A stretch of DNA of 64,000 nt from Thermogemmatispora aurantia (GTDB taxonomy: Bacteria; Chloroflexota; Ktedonobacteria; Ktedonobacterales; Ktedonobacteraceae), in the NCBI RefSeq assembly GCF_008974285.1, contig NZ_BKZV01000009.1, positions 62,001 to 126,000 on the forward strand, in the 5' to 3' direction. Shown here one piece after another: positions 16,101-24,378 of the stretch; the first letter of the stretch is position 1, and every line of letters starts with the position of its first letter. The notes under the pieces were generated by a model that was not told the origin of the DNA, ran no database searches, and worked only from the letters and a program-made list of their open reading frames with translations. A program made the position numbers and the translations under genes.

Positions 16101-17342
16101 ATGCTGAAGCGCTTTCATCTGCCCAAGCGGCCCAGAGATCCGAAGCAATCACCCTGGCCTCATTGCCATCGAAGCACGGCCTTTAGCATCATTCTGCTGT
16201 TGTTCTGTCTAAGTCTGGTAGCTTGTGCCTCTCCTTTTGGTGGAGGGAGCCAGGCCACGCCGACCGCTGGAGCCGGGACCCCGGCAGCCGGGGGTGTGAC
16301 CCCCACTGCCTCGCCGGTGGTCCTCCTTGGTCCCCGTCCCTGTCCCACAGCAGTGCAGTCGCCCGCCTACTGGAGCGGCATCGTCCACGCCGTTGCTGGC
16401 GTTACCAGCGTCACGCGCGTCCAATGTGGCAACCTCATGGGCACGCCGCAGCTGCAGGCCCTGGTCACCGTGGCCCATCAGGGAGGGCACGCTGTTGACG
16501 TCCACGTCTACACCGACATCGCCAACCCCAACCCGCAGCAGATCTTTGAACTGCTCAACCTCTATGACGGCGATGCGGTCATCAGCGGCTACAATACTGT
16601 GCTCACCGCCGAAGTCGACCAGAACTCGGCCCTCAACCGGGGACGCGGCCCGGGCAACTATCAGCGTGACCTTTTCCGAGAATTCAAATGGTCTGATGCT
16701 CAGCAAACCCTGGTCCAAATCGCCTTTCCGGGCTTCTTCCCTGATCTGACGCGCTATCAGGCCGAAGCTGATCAGGCGGCAGTCAATCAGGGGCATGATC
16801 CCTGGAAGCTTGACGCCGTCAAAGTGGCCCAGGCTCTGGCTGCCTCATCCGCCTTCTTCAACTGGGGAGCGGATGCGCCGGCCCGCCTCATTAGTGGCGG
16901 TGGCCAGCACGATCTCAACGCCGTCGTCGAGGTCAAGAGTCCCCATCCTGGTGGCGGCACCATCCGCGTCAGCATGAGCCGGCTGGAGTCCAACACCAAT
17001 GGAGGCATCTGGGAAGTGACCGAGGTCAGCAGTCCCACGCTCTCCATCAGCGCCCCTGCCGCCCTGGCCCGGCTGCACAGTCCCACGACTGTTACGGGAA
17101 GAGGCAACGCCTTTGAGGGCGTCATTGGTAGCTTACGCCTACTGGATCATCTCTACGACCAGGTGGGTCAGGCCCAGGTGCGTGGCGCCAGTGGTAATGG
17201 CTCCACGACCTTCTCGACTAGCCTCACCTACACGACTGACTTCAGTGCTGGGGCCCAGGAGGGCTTGCTCATGCTCTCCACGCCGAGCCAGGCCGATGGC
17301 TCGATCGCCACAGGCACTCTCGTCAAAGTGCTGCTCACCTGA
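16101..17342 (+). CDS. Lipoprotein of unknown function
   Basis: A 413-aa exported lipoprotein. The basic N-terminus is followed by a hydrophobic segment (TAFSIILLLFCLSLVA) and a lipobox LVAC, so it should be anchored outside the membrane. After the Cys comes a Gly/Thr/Pro-rich tether (QATPTAGAGTPAAGG) and then a globular region of about 340 residues that I do not recognise. It has repeats of strand-like segments and a short motif LVTVAHQGGHAVDVHVYTD. The ATG at 16101 has GAGGAGAAA eight bases upstream; the in-frame ATG at 16002 has no such site and would push the signal peptide inward. It stands alone between intergenic regions. A solute-binding or surface role is possible but not shown. Confidence 0.75.
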   Translation: MLKRFHLPKRPRDPKQSPWPHCHRSTAFSIILLLFCLSLVACASPFGGGSQATPTAGAGTPAAGGVTPTASPVVLLGPRPCPTAVQSPAYWSGIVHAVAGVTSVTRVQCGNLMGTPQLQALVTVAHQGGHAVDVHVYTDIANPNPQQIFELLNLYDGDAVISGYNTVLTAEVDQNSALNRGRGPGNYQRDLFREFKWSDAQQTLVQIAFPGFFPDLTRYQAEADQAAVNQGHDPWKLDAVKVAQALAASSAFFNWGADAPARLISGGGQHDLNAVVEVKSPHPGGGTIRVSMSRLESNTNGGIWEVTEVSSPTLSISAPAALARLHSPTTVTGRGNAFEGVIGSLRLLDHLYDQVGQAQVRGASGNGSTTFSTSLTYTTDFSAGAQEGLLMLSTPSQADGSIATGTLVKVLLT

Positions 17343-17577
17343 CAAATAAGGAGCACTCCCGACTGATCCACGAGGAGAGGAGCGGAGCGGGGCGGCGCGG
17401 CGCCAGCGGCCTGACTCCTCTCCCGGCTTGACCAGAAGCGCCCTGTCCATTGCTCTCCCGCCTGATCAGCTGCTGGTAGTCGCGAGCCGTCAGCTCTTCC
17501 TCCCCGAGTAGCAACAGATTGCCCTATTGATTGGAATAAAACAAGCCACCTCGACCGTTACTAATAAGAGAAGAGAC

Positions 17578-17602
17578 TTTGTTGAGTATGTCGCTCAACA
17601 AA
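17578..17602 (+). promoter_or_regulatory. 9-bp inverted repeat in the sulfurtransferase leader
   Basis: TTTGTTGAG (17578-17586) and CTCAACAAA (17594-17602), perfect arms with a 7-base spacer, centred 50 bases upstream of the start codon. It resembles an operator or an mRNA stem-loop. Transcription start is not identifiable, so its level of action is open. Confidence 0.45.
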
Positions 17603-17639
17603 ATCAAAAATATTTCAGGCAGCAACATGGAGGAGATTG

Positions 17640-18491
17640 ATGGCAGAAAACAAAGGCTATGCCCATCCAGAAGTGCTGGTAGATGCTGACTGGGTTGAGG
17701 CGCATCTCAACGATCCCAAAGTACGCCTCATTGAAGTGGATGTTGACACCAGCGCTTATGAGCAGGGTCACATTCCCGGCGCCGTTGGCTTCAACTGGCA
17801 GAAGGAGCTGCAGGACCAGGTCATTCGTGCGCCCATTAATAAGGAGCAGCTGGAGGAGCTGCTCAGCCGGGCGGGTGTTAGTAACGACACCACGATTGTG
17901 CTTTACGGAGACAACAACAACTGGTTTGCGGCCTGGGCCTTCTGGCTGCTCACATACTACGGGCACAAAGATGTGCGCCTGCTGGACGGAGGGCGAGCCA
18001 AGTGGGTAGCCGAGAAACGGCCCCTGACCACCGAAGTGCCGAGCTATCCACGTACTGAGTATCGGGCCGAGGAGCCGCATCGCGAGGTCCGGGCCTTGCG
18101 CGATGAGGTCCTTAGCAAACTGGGGAACAGCCAGGTGGCCCTGGTTGATGTGCGCTCCCCTGGCGAATACAAGGGTGAGCTGCTGGCGCCGCCCAACCTG
18201 CCGCAGGAAGGGGCCCAGCGTGGTGGACATATTCCGGGCGCCAAAAACATCCCCTGGGCCAGCGCGGTGCGCGAGGACGGTACCTTTAAGTCTGCAGACG
18301 AACTGCGTGCCATCTATGAAAGTCAGGGCATCACTGGGGACAAAGAAGTTATTGCTTACTGCCGCATTGGTGAGCGCAGCAGCCACACCTGGTTCGCTCT
18401 ACGCTACCTGCTGGGCTATCCCAACGTGCGCAACTATGATGGTTCCTGGACCGAGTGGGGGAGCCTGATCGGCGTGCCCATCGAAAAATAA
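17640..18491 (+). CDS. sseA: Thiosulfate sulfurtransferase (rhodanese, two-domain)
   Basis: A 283-aa enzyme that moves sulfane sulfur from thiosulfate (or mercaptopyruvate) to an acceptor through a persulfide. The inactive N-terminal rhodanese domain (about 5-130) contains [20 protein letters not shown]. The C-terminal domain (about 145-280) contains [23 protein letters not shown] and the active-site loop [13 protein letters not shown]. The CRIGERS loop is typical of thiosulfate-type enzymes of actinobacteria and relatives. The ATG at 17640 follows GGAGGAG. No sulfur-assimilation gene is adjacent, so its physiological role (cyanide detoxification, Fe-S or sulfur relay) is open; the complex I operon downstream has its own promoter. 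Confidence 0.9.
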   Translation: MAENKGYAHPEVLVDADWVEAHLNDPKVRLIEVDVDTSAYEQGHIPGAVGFNWQKELQDQVIRAPINKEQLEELLSRAGVSNDTTIVLYGDNNNWFAAWAFWLLTYYGHKDVRLLDGGRAKWVAEKRPLTTEVPSYPRTEYRAEEPHREVRALRDEVLSKLGNSQVALVDVRSPGEYKGELLAPPNLPQEGAQRGGHIPGAKNIPWASAVREDGTFKSADELRAIYESQGITGDKEVIAYCRIGERSSHTWFALRYLLGYPNVRNYDGSWTEWGSLIGVPIEK

Positions 18492-18535
18492 GGCCAGACA
18501 AACAGCTAACACACGTCCCTCCTGTATCCAGAGCC

Positions 18536-18595
18536 GGGGCCGTGGGGGGTCCGTCGCAGCCTGGTGGCGGTCTCACCGCGGCCCCACCTTTTTCT
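18536..18595 (+). terminator. Terminator after the sulfurtransferase gene
   Basis: GGGGCCG (18536-18542) pairs with CGGCCCC (18579-18585), with an alternative GTGGGG/CCCCAC pairing, and CTTTTTCTCTTCT follows. This fits an intrinsic terminator about 45 bases after the stop codon, separating the gene from the nuo operon. Confidence 0.55.
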
Positions 18596-18751
18596 CTTCT
18601 CCGTTGCCTCTCCTCGTCTCCCTTTGCCCTCGATTGAGGGAAGAAAAGTCTTTCCATTCACTTATTGTTCCTTCTGTCATCATAGCAATGGGAAGAAGTG
18701 GCAGCGGGAGCGGGCGCGGCGCAGCGAGCCGGCTAGCACCGGTCTAAGTGT

Positions 18752-18780
18752 TTGACAGCCTGGACATGCTGTGCTACCAT
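18752..18780 (+). promoter_or_regulatory. Promoter of the nuo operon
   Basis: TTGACA at 18752-18757 and TACCAT at 18775-18780 with a 17-base spacer. Transcription would start near 18787, leaving a leader of about 87 bases before nuoA. No other good promoter precedes nuoA. Confidence 0.75.
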
Positions 18781-18873
18781 ACAAACTGAAGTAGTGTATA
18801 AATGACACCAGGTACCAGCGCCGGTACCCGTGACAACGCGCAGAGTATTTACCGAAAATAAAGGATATCCACG

Positions 18874-19230
18874 ATGGGCGATCCTCTCCCCATTTTTCTC
18901 ATGGTGGCGCTGGCGCTCCTCTTTGGCCTGCTGGTCATGGCGGCCACAGCGATTCTGGGGCCGAAGAAGCCGACACCGGAGAAGCTGGCGCCCTATGAAT
19001 GTGGCATACAGGAGATTCAGGCGCCGAAGCGGCGCTTTCCTGTCAAATATCTCCTGACAGGGATGCTTTTTATTGCCTTTGATATTGAAATTGTCTCATT
19101 GTATCCCCTGGCCGTCCTCTTAAAGGATCAGCTGAAGACGCTGGGCCTGATCGAGCTGCTCATCTTCTTCGTGATCCTGATGATCGGCTACATTTACGTC
19201 TGGCGAAAAGGGGCATTCACATGGGAATAA
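18874..19230 (+). CDS. nuoA: NADH-quinone oxidoreductase subunit A
   Basis: A 118-aa membrane subunit of proton-pumping complex I. It has three predicted transmembrane helices, and the family-diagnostic loop PYECGIQ between TM1 and TM2 with conserved Glu and Cys, then [20 protein letters not shown]. The length is normal for the family. The ATG at 18874 follows AAAGGAT. Its last codons overlap nuoB by 10 bases, showing tight coupling. Confidence 0.97.
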   Translation: MGDPLPIFLMVALALLFGLLVMAATAILGPKKPTPEKLAPYECGIQEIQAPKRRFPVKYLLTGMLFIAFDIEIVSLYPLAVLLKDQLKTLGLIELLIFFVILMIGYIYVWRKGAFTWE

Positions 19231-19823
19231 CCAATCCCTGGGAACCGGTACAGACCTTTTCCAACACGCAGACGCCGCGTCGTCCGCGCCAGTTGCCGAT
19301 GCGCACTGGCGAATTTGGCATTTTGACGACGCAGGTCAGCAAGCTTATCGAGTGGGGGCGAAGCTCATCGCTGTGGCCGGCGCTTTTCGGGCTAGCCTGC
19401 TGCGCCATCGAGATGATGGCCACCAGCGCCGACCGCTTTGACATTGCGCGCTTTGGGGCCGAGGTCTATCGGGCCTCGCCGCGCCAGGCCGACCTGATGA
19501 TCGTCGCGGGCCGCTGCTCGATCAAGATGGCCCCTGTGCTGCGCCAGATCTACGATCAGATGCCTGAACCCAAGTGGGTGATTGCGATGGGGGCTTGTGC
19601 TTCCTGCGGCGGCGTCTTCAACAACTATGCTATTGTCCAGGGTGTGGATAAGATTGTCCCGGTCGATGTCTACATCCCGGGCTGCCCGCCCACGCCCGAT
19701 ATGCTGCTCTATGGCTTTAACGAGCTGCAGCGTAAGATTCGCGAAGGCATCCCGAATCCTCCCGACCCGCTCAAGGAGAGCGGCCTGAAACTGCTTGGCC
19801 CCACCGAGGAGCGGCCAGGCTGA
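19221..19823 (+). CDS. nuoB: NADH-quinone oxidoreductase subunit B
   Basis: A 200-aa peripheral-arm subunit carrying the terminal 4Fe-4S cluster N2, which passes electrons to quinone. The four ligands are seen as the tandem Cys pair in [12 protein letters not shown], the Cys in [10 protein letters not shown] and the Cys in [23 protein letters not shown] is the usual conserved block. The ATG at 19221 lies inside the end of nuoA. The N-terminal 30 residues are hydrophilic and variable, as in relatives. A 177-base purine-rich gap without a gene follows before nuoC. Confidence 0.97.
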   Translation: MGITNPWEPVQTFSNTQTPRRPRQLPMRTGEFGILTTQVSKLIEWGRSSSLWPALFGLACCAIEMMATSADRFDIARFGAEVYRASPRQADLMIVAGRCSIKMAPVLRQIYDQMPEPKWVIAMGACASCGGVFNNYAIVQGVDKIVPVDVYIPGCPPTPDMLLYGFNELQRKIREGIPNPPDPLKESGLKLLGPTEERPG

Positions 19824-20000
19824 GAGAGGGAGACCGCTCCTCCCTGGTTCGCTCTTCGCTCGCTACTCGCCTGGCAGCTCGGAGCCGGCGGGAGGCGGGA
19901 GCGCCGCGAGGGCGAGAAAGAGAGCAAGGCGCGTAGGTAGAGGGGTGGAGCGGGAGAATGGGAGCAGTGCGGGGAAAGCGAGGCGAAAGAAAGAGCGATC

Positions 20001-20618
20001 ATGGATACATTTGCCGAGGCTGCCGTAGCAGCCCTACGCGAGCATTTCCCCCAGGCGGTGGTGGAAACCGTCGAGCACCGTGGTGAGCTGACGGTCGTCC
20101 TGACCACCGAGCACCTGGTCGCTGTCTGTGACTATCTTAAGCGGCACCATCAGTATACCTTTCTCTCAACGATCACCGCTGTCGACTGGCTGGAGCGCGT
20201 GCCCCGCTACGATGTGGTGTATCAGTTGCTCTCGCTGCCGCGGCGCAGCACGCTCGCGCTCAAGGTGCGCGTGGGTGGCAAGCGTGAGGAGCATCCCCAG
20301 GTGCCATCGGTGACCGGTGTCTGGCCGGCGGCGAACTGGTATGAGCGCGAGGTCTATGATCTGTTTGGCATCATCTTTACTCATCATCCCGACCTGCGCC
20401 GCATTCTGATGCCGAGCAACTGGACCACTCACCCGTTGCGCAAGGATTATCCGCTGACCGGCTTCGATCTGCCTGAACCACACTGGGGCGGTCAGGTTCC
20501 CTACGACGTGGACCCCGGCGTTGGCCGCCAGACCCTCCGTACTCCCCAGGGCCGCGAGCTGAACGAGAGTCGCAGCGCCTTTACTACGAACCCAGAGCCG
20601 GGTACCCCGCGAGCGTGA
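20001..20618 (+). CDS. nuoC: NADH-quinone oxidoreductase subunit C
   Basis: A 205-aa subunit (30-kDa family) that contacts NuoD at the quinone site. Visible family motifs are FLSTITAVDWLERVPRYDVVYQLLS and then WPAANWYEREVYDLFGIIF followed by HPDLRRILMP and GHPLRKDYPL-like HPLRKDYPLTGF. The C-terminal 35 residues are a polar tail beyond the conserved core. It is separate from nuoD, unlike the nuoCD fusion of enterobacteria. Its start at 20001 is preceded by GAAAGAG. Confidence 0.96.
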   Translation: MDTFAEAAVAALREHFPQAVVETVEHRGELTVVLTTEHLVAVCDYLKRHHQYTFLSTITAVDWLERVPRYDVVYQLLSLPRRSTLALKVRVGGKREEHPQVPSVTGVWPAANWYEREVYDLFGIIFTHHPDLRRILMPSNWTTHPLRKDYPLTGFDLPEPHWGGQVPYDVDPGVGRQTLRTPQGRELNESRSAFTTNPEPGTPRA

Positions 20619-21219
20619 GCACTTTACCGGCTGCTTTTGCCTGATCTGCTCTGCTGCTCTGCCTGCCTGGCTGGTCCGCTCTTCCTCCGTCCGCCGGACG
20701 TGGGAGTGGGTGGATGGATGGATGGATAGAAGAGAGAAGAGGGAGCAACAAGGCTGGCTTCCCGCCCCTCAGCTACGGGAATCGTATGGGCGTGGAAGCT
20801 GTAGTCTGCTTGCCTTCTTGCCTGTTGAATGCGCACAGGGACGGGCCTGACCTGCTTCAGCTCGCGCTCTCTGTCAGTTTGATCTCTGTGCGCTGCTTAC
20901 CAAGCGCAGAGACGATCGCAGGGCGGACTGCTGTGCAGTGCAGCGTCGGAGCCTCTGCCTGAGCGAGTGCGCAGGCGGAAGGGGGAGGACCAATACAATA
21001 CGGAAAGATAAAAAAAGATGAAGAAGGATAGCGACGACTCTGGTCGGTCAGAGCCGTGCAAGCGACGAGAGCGGCAGAGAGCGAGCGCTGCCCCGGTTTC
21101 AGGCAGGGCCTGAGCTGGTTGGTGCAGTGCAAGCAGGGCAGGATCTGGGCGCGCTTTTGCTGGTTGATCCGCTTGCTTCAGAAGTGCAACGGCTGACATG
21201 CAGCGATGAGGGCTTGCTT
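20619..21219. other. Large spacer inside the nuo operon
   Basis: A 601-base gap between nuoC and nuoD, where the operon elsewhere is tightly packed. It has a (TGGA)4 repeat at 20711-20726 and a TACAAT at 20994-20999 without a good -35. No ORF here has a recognisable product or coding character. It may hold an internal promoter or a processing site, or be neutral expansion. Confidence 0.5.
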
Positions 21220-22455
21220 ATGCAACAGGAGCTAGAAACGCGCTATACCATCGAAGAAGGCCAGGTAACCGAGAGCGGTCAGCGCCAGGATACCATGACC
21301 ATCAATATGGGGCCGCAGCACCCGAGTACTCACGGTGTGCTTCGCCTGCTGCTGACCATCGAGGGCGAAACGGTGGTCAAGGCTGAGCCGGATATTGGCT
21401 ATTTGCATACCGGCATCGAGAAGACCGCCGAGTCGAAGTCCTACCATCAGGCCCTGGTGCTGACAGATCGCATGGACTATCTGGCCCCGCTGTGCAATAA
21501 CCTGGGCTATTCGCTGGCGGTAGAGAAGTTGCTGGGGATCGAGGACGAAATCACCGATAAAATTAAATATGCACGTGTACTGCTGGCTGAGCTGCAGCGC
21601 ATCGCCAGCCACCTGGTCTGGCTGGGCACCAGTGCGCTCGACCTGGGAGCGATGAGCGTCTTCCTCTACTGCTTCCGCGAGCGCGAGCTGATCCTGGATG
21701 TCTTTGAGTATGTCTCGGGCGTACGCATGATGACCAGCTATATCTGCCCTGGCGGCCTGCAGGCCGATTTGCCGCCTGGTTTCGACGAGAAGGTCCGTGC
21801 CTTCACGCGCGTCTTCCCCGATCGTCTGGCTGAGTATCATGATCTGCTGACCAATAACCCGCTCTGGCTGGAGCGTACCAAAGGAGTGGCAGTCTTGAGC
21901 AAGGAGGATGCCATTGCCTATGCCACTAGCGGCCCAACCCTGCGCGGCAGCGGCATTGCCTGGGACATCCGCAAAGCCTTTCCCTACAGCGGCTACGACC
22001 AGTTCGACTTTGAGATCCCGGTCGGCAGCAACGGCGACGTTTACGACCGCTACATGGTGCGCATGCTGGAGATGGAGCAGAGCCTGCGCATTGTCAATCA
22101 GGCCCTGGAGGGCATGCCGCCCGGTCGCTATCGCGTGGCCAATCCGAAGGTGGCGCCGCCGCCCAAGTGGCAGATCACCGGCAGCATGGAGGCGCTGATC
22201 CATCACTTCAAGCTTTACACCGAGGGCTATCGTCCGCCCGCCGGCGAGGTCTATGTGCGCACAGAGTCGCCCAAGGGCGAGCTGGGTTTCTTTATCGTCA
22301 GTGATGGTTCGGCCCGACCCTACCGCATGCATGTGCGCGCGCCTTCCTTTGCGAATCTGCAGGCGCTGCCAAAGATGATTCAGGGAAACCTGCTCTCGGA
22401 CGTGGTGGCTGCCATCGGGAGCATCGATATTGTGCTCGGTGAGGTTGATCGATGA
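21220..22455 (+). CDS. nuoD: NADH-quinone oxidoreductase subunit D
   Basis: A 411-aa subunit (49-kDa family) forming the quinone-binding cavity with NuoB. MGPQHPSTHGVLRLLL carries the conserved His that contacts quinone. GYLHTGIEKTAE, YLAPLCNNLGYSLAVEKLL and DLGAMSVFLYCFRERE follow. The C-terminus PKGELGFFIVSDGSARPYRMHVRAPSF ends the family normally. The ATG at 21220 follows GATGAGGGC; an in-frame codon at 21127 would add 31 unrelated residues. Its stop overlaps the nuoE start (ATGA). Confidence 0.97.
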   Translation: MQQELETRYTIEEGQVTESGQRQDTMTINMGPQHPSTHGVLRLLLTIEGETVVKAEPDIGYLHTGIEKTAESKSYHQALVLTDRMDYLAPLCNNLGYSLAVEKLLGIEDEITDKIKYARVLLAELQRIASHLVWLGTSALDLGAMSVFLYCFRERELILDVFEYVSGVRMMTSYICPGGLQADLPPGFDEKVRAFTRVFPDRLAEYHDLLTNNPLWLERTKGVAVLSKEDAIAYATSGPTLRGSGIAWDIRKAFPYSGYDQFDFEIPVGSNGDVYDRYMVRMLEMEQSLRIVNQALEGMPPGRYRVANPKVAPPPKWQITGSMEALIHHFKLYTEGYRPPAGEVYVRTESPKGELGFFIVSDGSARPYRMHVRAPSFANLQALPKMIQGNLLSDVVAAIGSIDIVLGEVDR

Positions 22456-22976
22456 TTTCAGAACAGGCGAAGCAGCGCATGCGCGAGCTGGCGGCTCGCT
22501 ATCCGGTGGCCCGCTCCGCCGTGATGCCGGCGCTCTACATTGCGCAGGCCGAGGAAGGCTACGTCTCCCGCGCGGCCCTGGAGGCGGTGGCGGAGGTCTT
22601 GAACATGACGGTCGACGATGTCGAGAGCGTCGCCACCTTCTATACAATGTACTATCAGCGCCCGCCCGGCAAGAAGGTCATCAAGGTCTGCAATAGCATT
22701 TCCTGCTACCTGCGTGGCTGCGACGCGCTGATCGAGCAGCTCGAGCGCCGCCTGCGTATCAAGCGAGGCGAGACCAGTCCAGATGGCCGCTATACCCTGT
22801 TGACGGTGGAGTGCCTGGCCTCCTGTGGCACAGCCCCGGTGCTCCAGGTCAACGATGAGTTCGTCGAGAATCTGACGCCTGAGCTGGTCGATCGCCTGGT
22901 GGATCAGTGGGAAGCTGAGTTTCAGGCTGAGGGCCAGAGCCAGGGTCGGAGCCCAGCAGGCGCCGGCGGCTGCTGA
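22452..22976 (+). CDS. nuoE: NADH-quinone oxidoreductase subunit E
   Basis: A 174-aa subunit (24-kDa family) of the NADH dehydrogenase module, with the 2Fe-2S cluster N1a. The ligands follow the usual pattern C-x4-C (CNSISC) and C-x3-C (CLASC). The N-terminal helical part has SAVMPALYIAQAEEGYVS and SVATFYTMYY. It has a short Gln/Gly-rich C-terminal tail ending in Cys. Its presence with nuoF and nuoG means that this complex I accepts NADH, unlike the 11-subunit ferredoxin-type forms. Confidence 0.97.
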   Translation: MISEQAKQRMRELAARYPVARSAVMPALYIAQAEEGYVSRAALEAVAEVLNMTVDDVESVATFYTMYYQRPPGKKVIKVCNSISCYLRGCDALIEQLERRLRIKRGETSPDGRYTLLTVECLASCGTAPVLQVNDEFVENLTPELVDRLVDQWEAEFQAEGQSQGRSPAGAGGC

Positions 22977-23020
22977 CGGACGTGCTGGCCTATGTTGTGC
23001 TGGAGTGAAGGAAGCGTGCT

Positions 23021-24319
23021 ATGCCAGAGCTGATTATCACGAAACATATCGATGTACCCGGTATCGATCGCCTCAGCGTCTACCGCCAGTACGGTGGCTA
23101 TGAAGCCCTGGAGAAGGCGCTGCGCGAATACCAGCCCGAGGAGATCGTTGAGCTGGTCAAGAAGTCTGGTCTGCGTGGACGCGGCGGAGCTGGTTTCCCA
23201 ACCGGCATGAAGTGGGGCTTTCTGGCCAAGAACGAGCCGCGTTATCTCTGCTGCAACTGCGATGAAAGCGAGCCAGGCACCTTCAAGGATCGCATGCTGA
23301 TGGAGAAGAATCCCCATCAGCTGGTCGAGGGGGTCATTATTACCAGCTATGCCTGCCGCGTCTCGACGGCCTTTATCTATGTGCGCGGCGAGCTGGCCTA
23401 CGCTGCCCGCCAGGTGCAGCGGGCGGTCGATGAAGCTTATGCCGCCGGCTACATCGGCAAGAATATCCTGGGCAGCGGCTATAGCCTGGACGTGATCGTT
23501 CACCGCGGAGCCGGGGCCTATATCTGCGGCGAGGAGAGTGCGCTGATGGAGTCGCTGGAGGGGCGCCGTGGCTATCCTCGTCTCAAGCCGCCCTTCCCGG
23601 CGGCGGTCGGCCTCTACGGCGGGCCAACGGTGATCAATAACTGTGAGACCCTCTCGACGGTGCCCGCCATTGTGCGCAACGGGGCCGACTGGTACGCCTC
23701 CTTCGGCACGGAGAAGAGCAAGGGGACGCGCATCTTCTGCCTGAGCGGCCATGTCAAGAAGCCGGGCAACTATGAGCTGCCCCTGGGGACGCCCCTGCGT
23801 ACCCTGATCTACGACGAGCAGTACGGCGGCGGCATCCTCGGCGACAAGCAGCTCAAGGCGGTGATCCCCGGCGGCTCCTCAACCTTCATCCTGGGGGCCG
23901 ATAAGATCGATACTCCCCTGGACTTCGAGTCGGTGGCGGCGGCTGGCTCGATGCTCGGCTCCGGCGGCGTCATTGTGATGCATGAGGATACCTGCATCGT
24001 CGATGCCGTCCTGAGGATGACCGAGTTCTATCGCGATGAGTCCTGCGGAAAGTGCACGCCCTGCCGCGAGGGCACCTATTGGCTGGTGCAGCTACTAGAG
24101 CGTATCGAGCACGGCCATGGGAAAATGAGCGATATCGATCTCTTGCTGGATATTTGCGATAACATCAGCGGCAAGTCATTCTGCCCGCTGGGCGATGCAG
24201 CGACCTCTTCGATCACGAGCAGTATCAAGCTGTTCCGCGAGGAGTACGAATATCACGTGCGCGAGGGATGCTGCATGGTAGGACCGAAGGCGCGCAAGCC
24301 GGCTGCTGCCGCGCTCTAG
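23021..24319 (+). CDS. nuoF: NADH-quinone oxidoreductase subunit F
   Basis: A 432-aa subunit (51-kDa family) that binds NADH and FMN and holds 4Fe-4S cluster N3. The FMN/NADH site is LRGRGGAGFPTGMKW and NCDESEPGTFKDR, with AGAYICGEESALMESLEG next. The N3 ligands are CGKCTPCREG and a later Cys in SFCPLGDA. Length and motif order are normal. The ATG at 23021 has AAGGAAG upstream. It lies 44 bases after nuoE. Confidence 0.98.
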   Translation: MPELIITKHIDVPGIDRLSVYRQYGGYEALEKALREYQPEEIVELVKKSGLRGRGGAGFPTGMKWGFLAKNEPRYLCCNCDESEPGTFKDRMLMEKNPHQLVEGVIITSYACRVSTAFIYVRGELAYAARQVQRAVDEAYAAGYIGKNILGSGYSLDVIVHRGAGAYICGEESALMESLEGRRGYPRLKPPFPAAVGLYGGPTVINNCETLSTVPAIVRNGADWYASFGTEKSKGTRIFCLSGHVKKPGNYELPLGTPLRTLIYDEQYGGGILGDKQLKAVIPGGSSTFILGADKIDTPLDFESVAAAGSMLGSGGVIVMHEDTCIVDAVLRMTEFYRDESCGKCTPCREGTYWLVQLLERIEHGHGKMSDIDLLLDICDNISGKSFCPLGDAATSSITSSIKLFREEYEYHVREGCCMVGPKARKPAAAAL

Positions 24320-24378
24320 GCTGGCGTGGCTGGCAGTGGCTTGTGGGCGGCGTTCCTGCGTGAAGGATAGAAAAAGCT

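Noticed and set aside
21232-22647. 471-codon minus-strand ORF opposite nuoD and nuoE
   Set aside because: Shadow of two clear complex I genes in a high-GC genome; no family match and His/Gln/Arg-rich composition.
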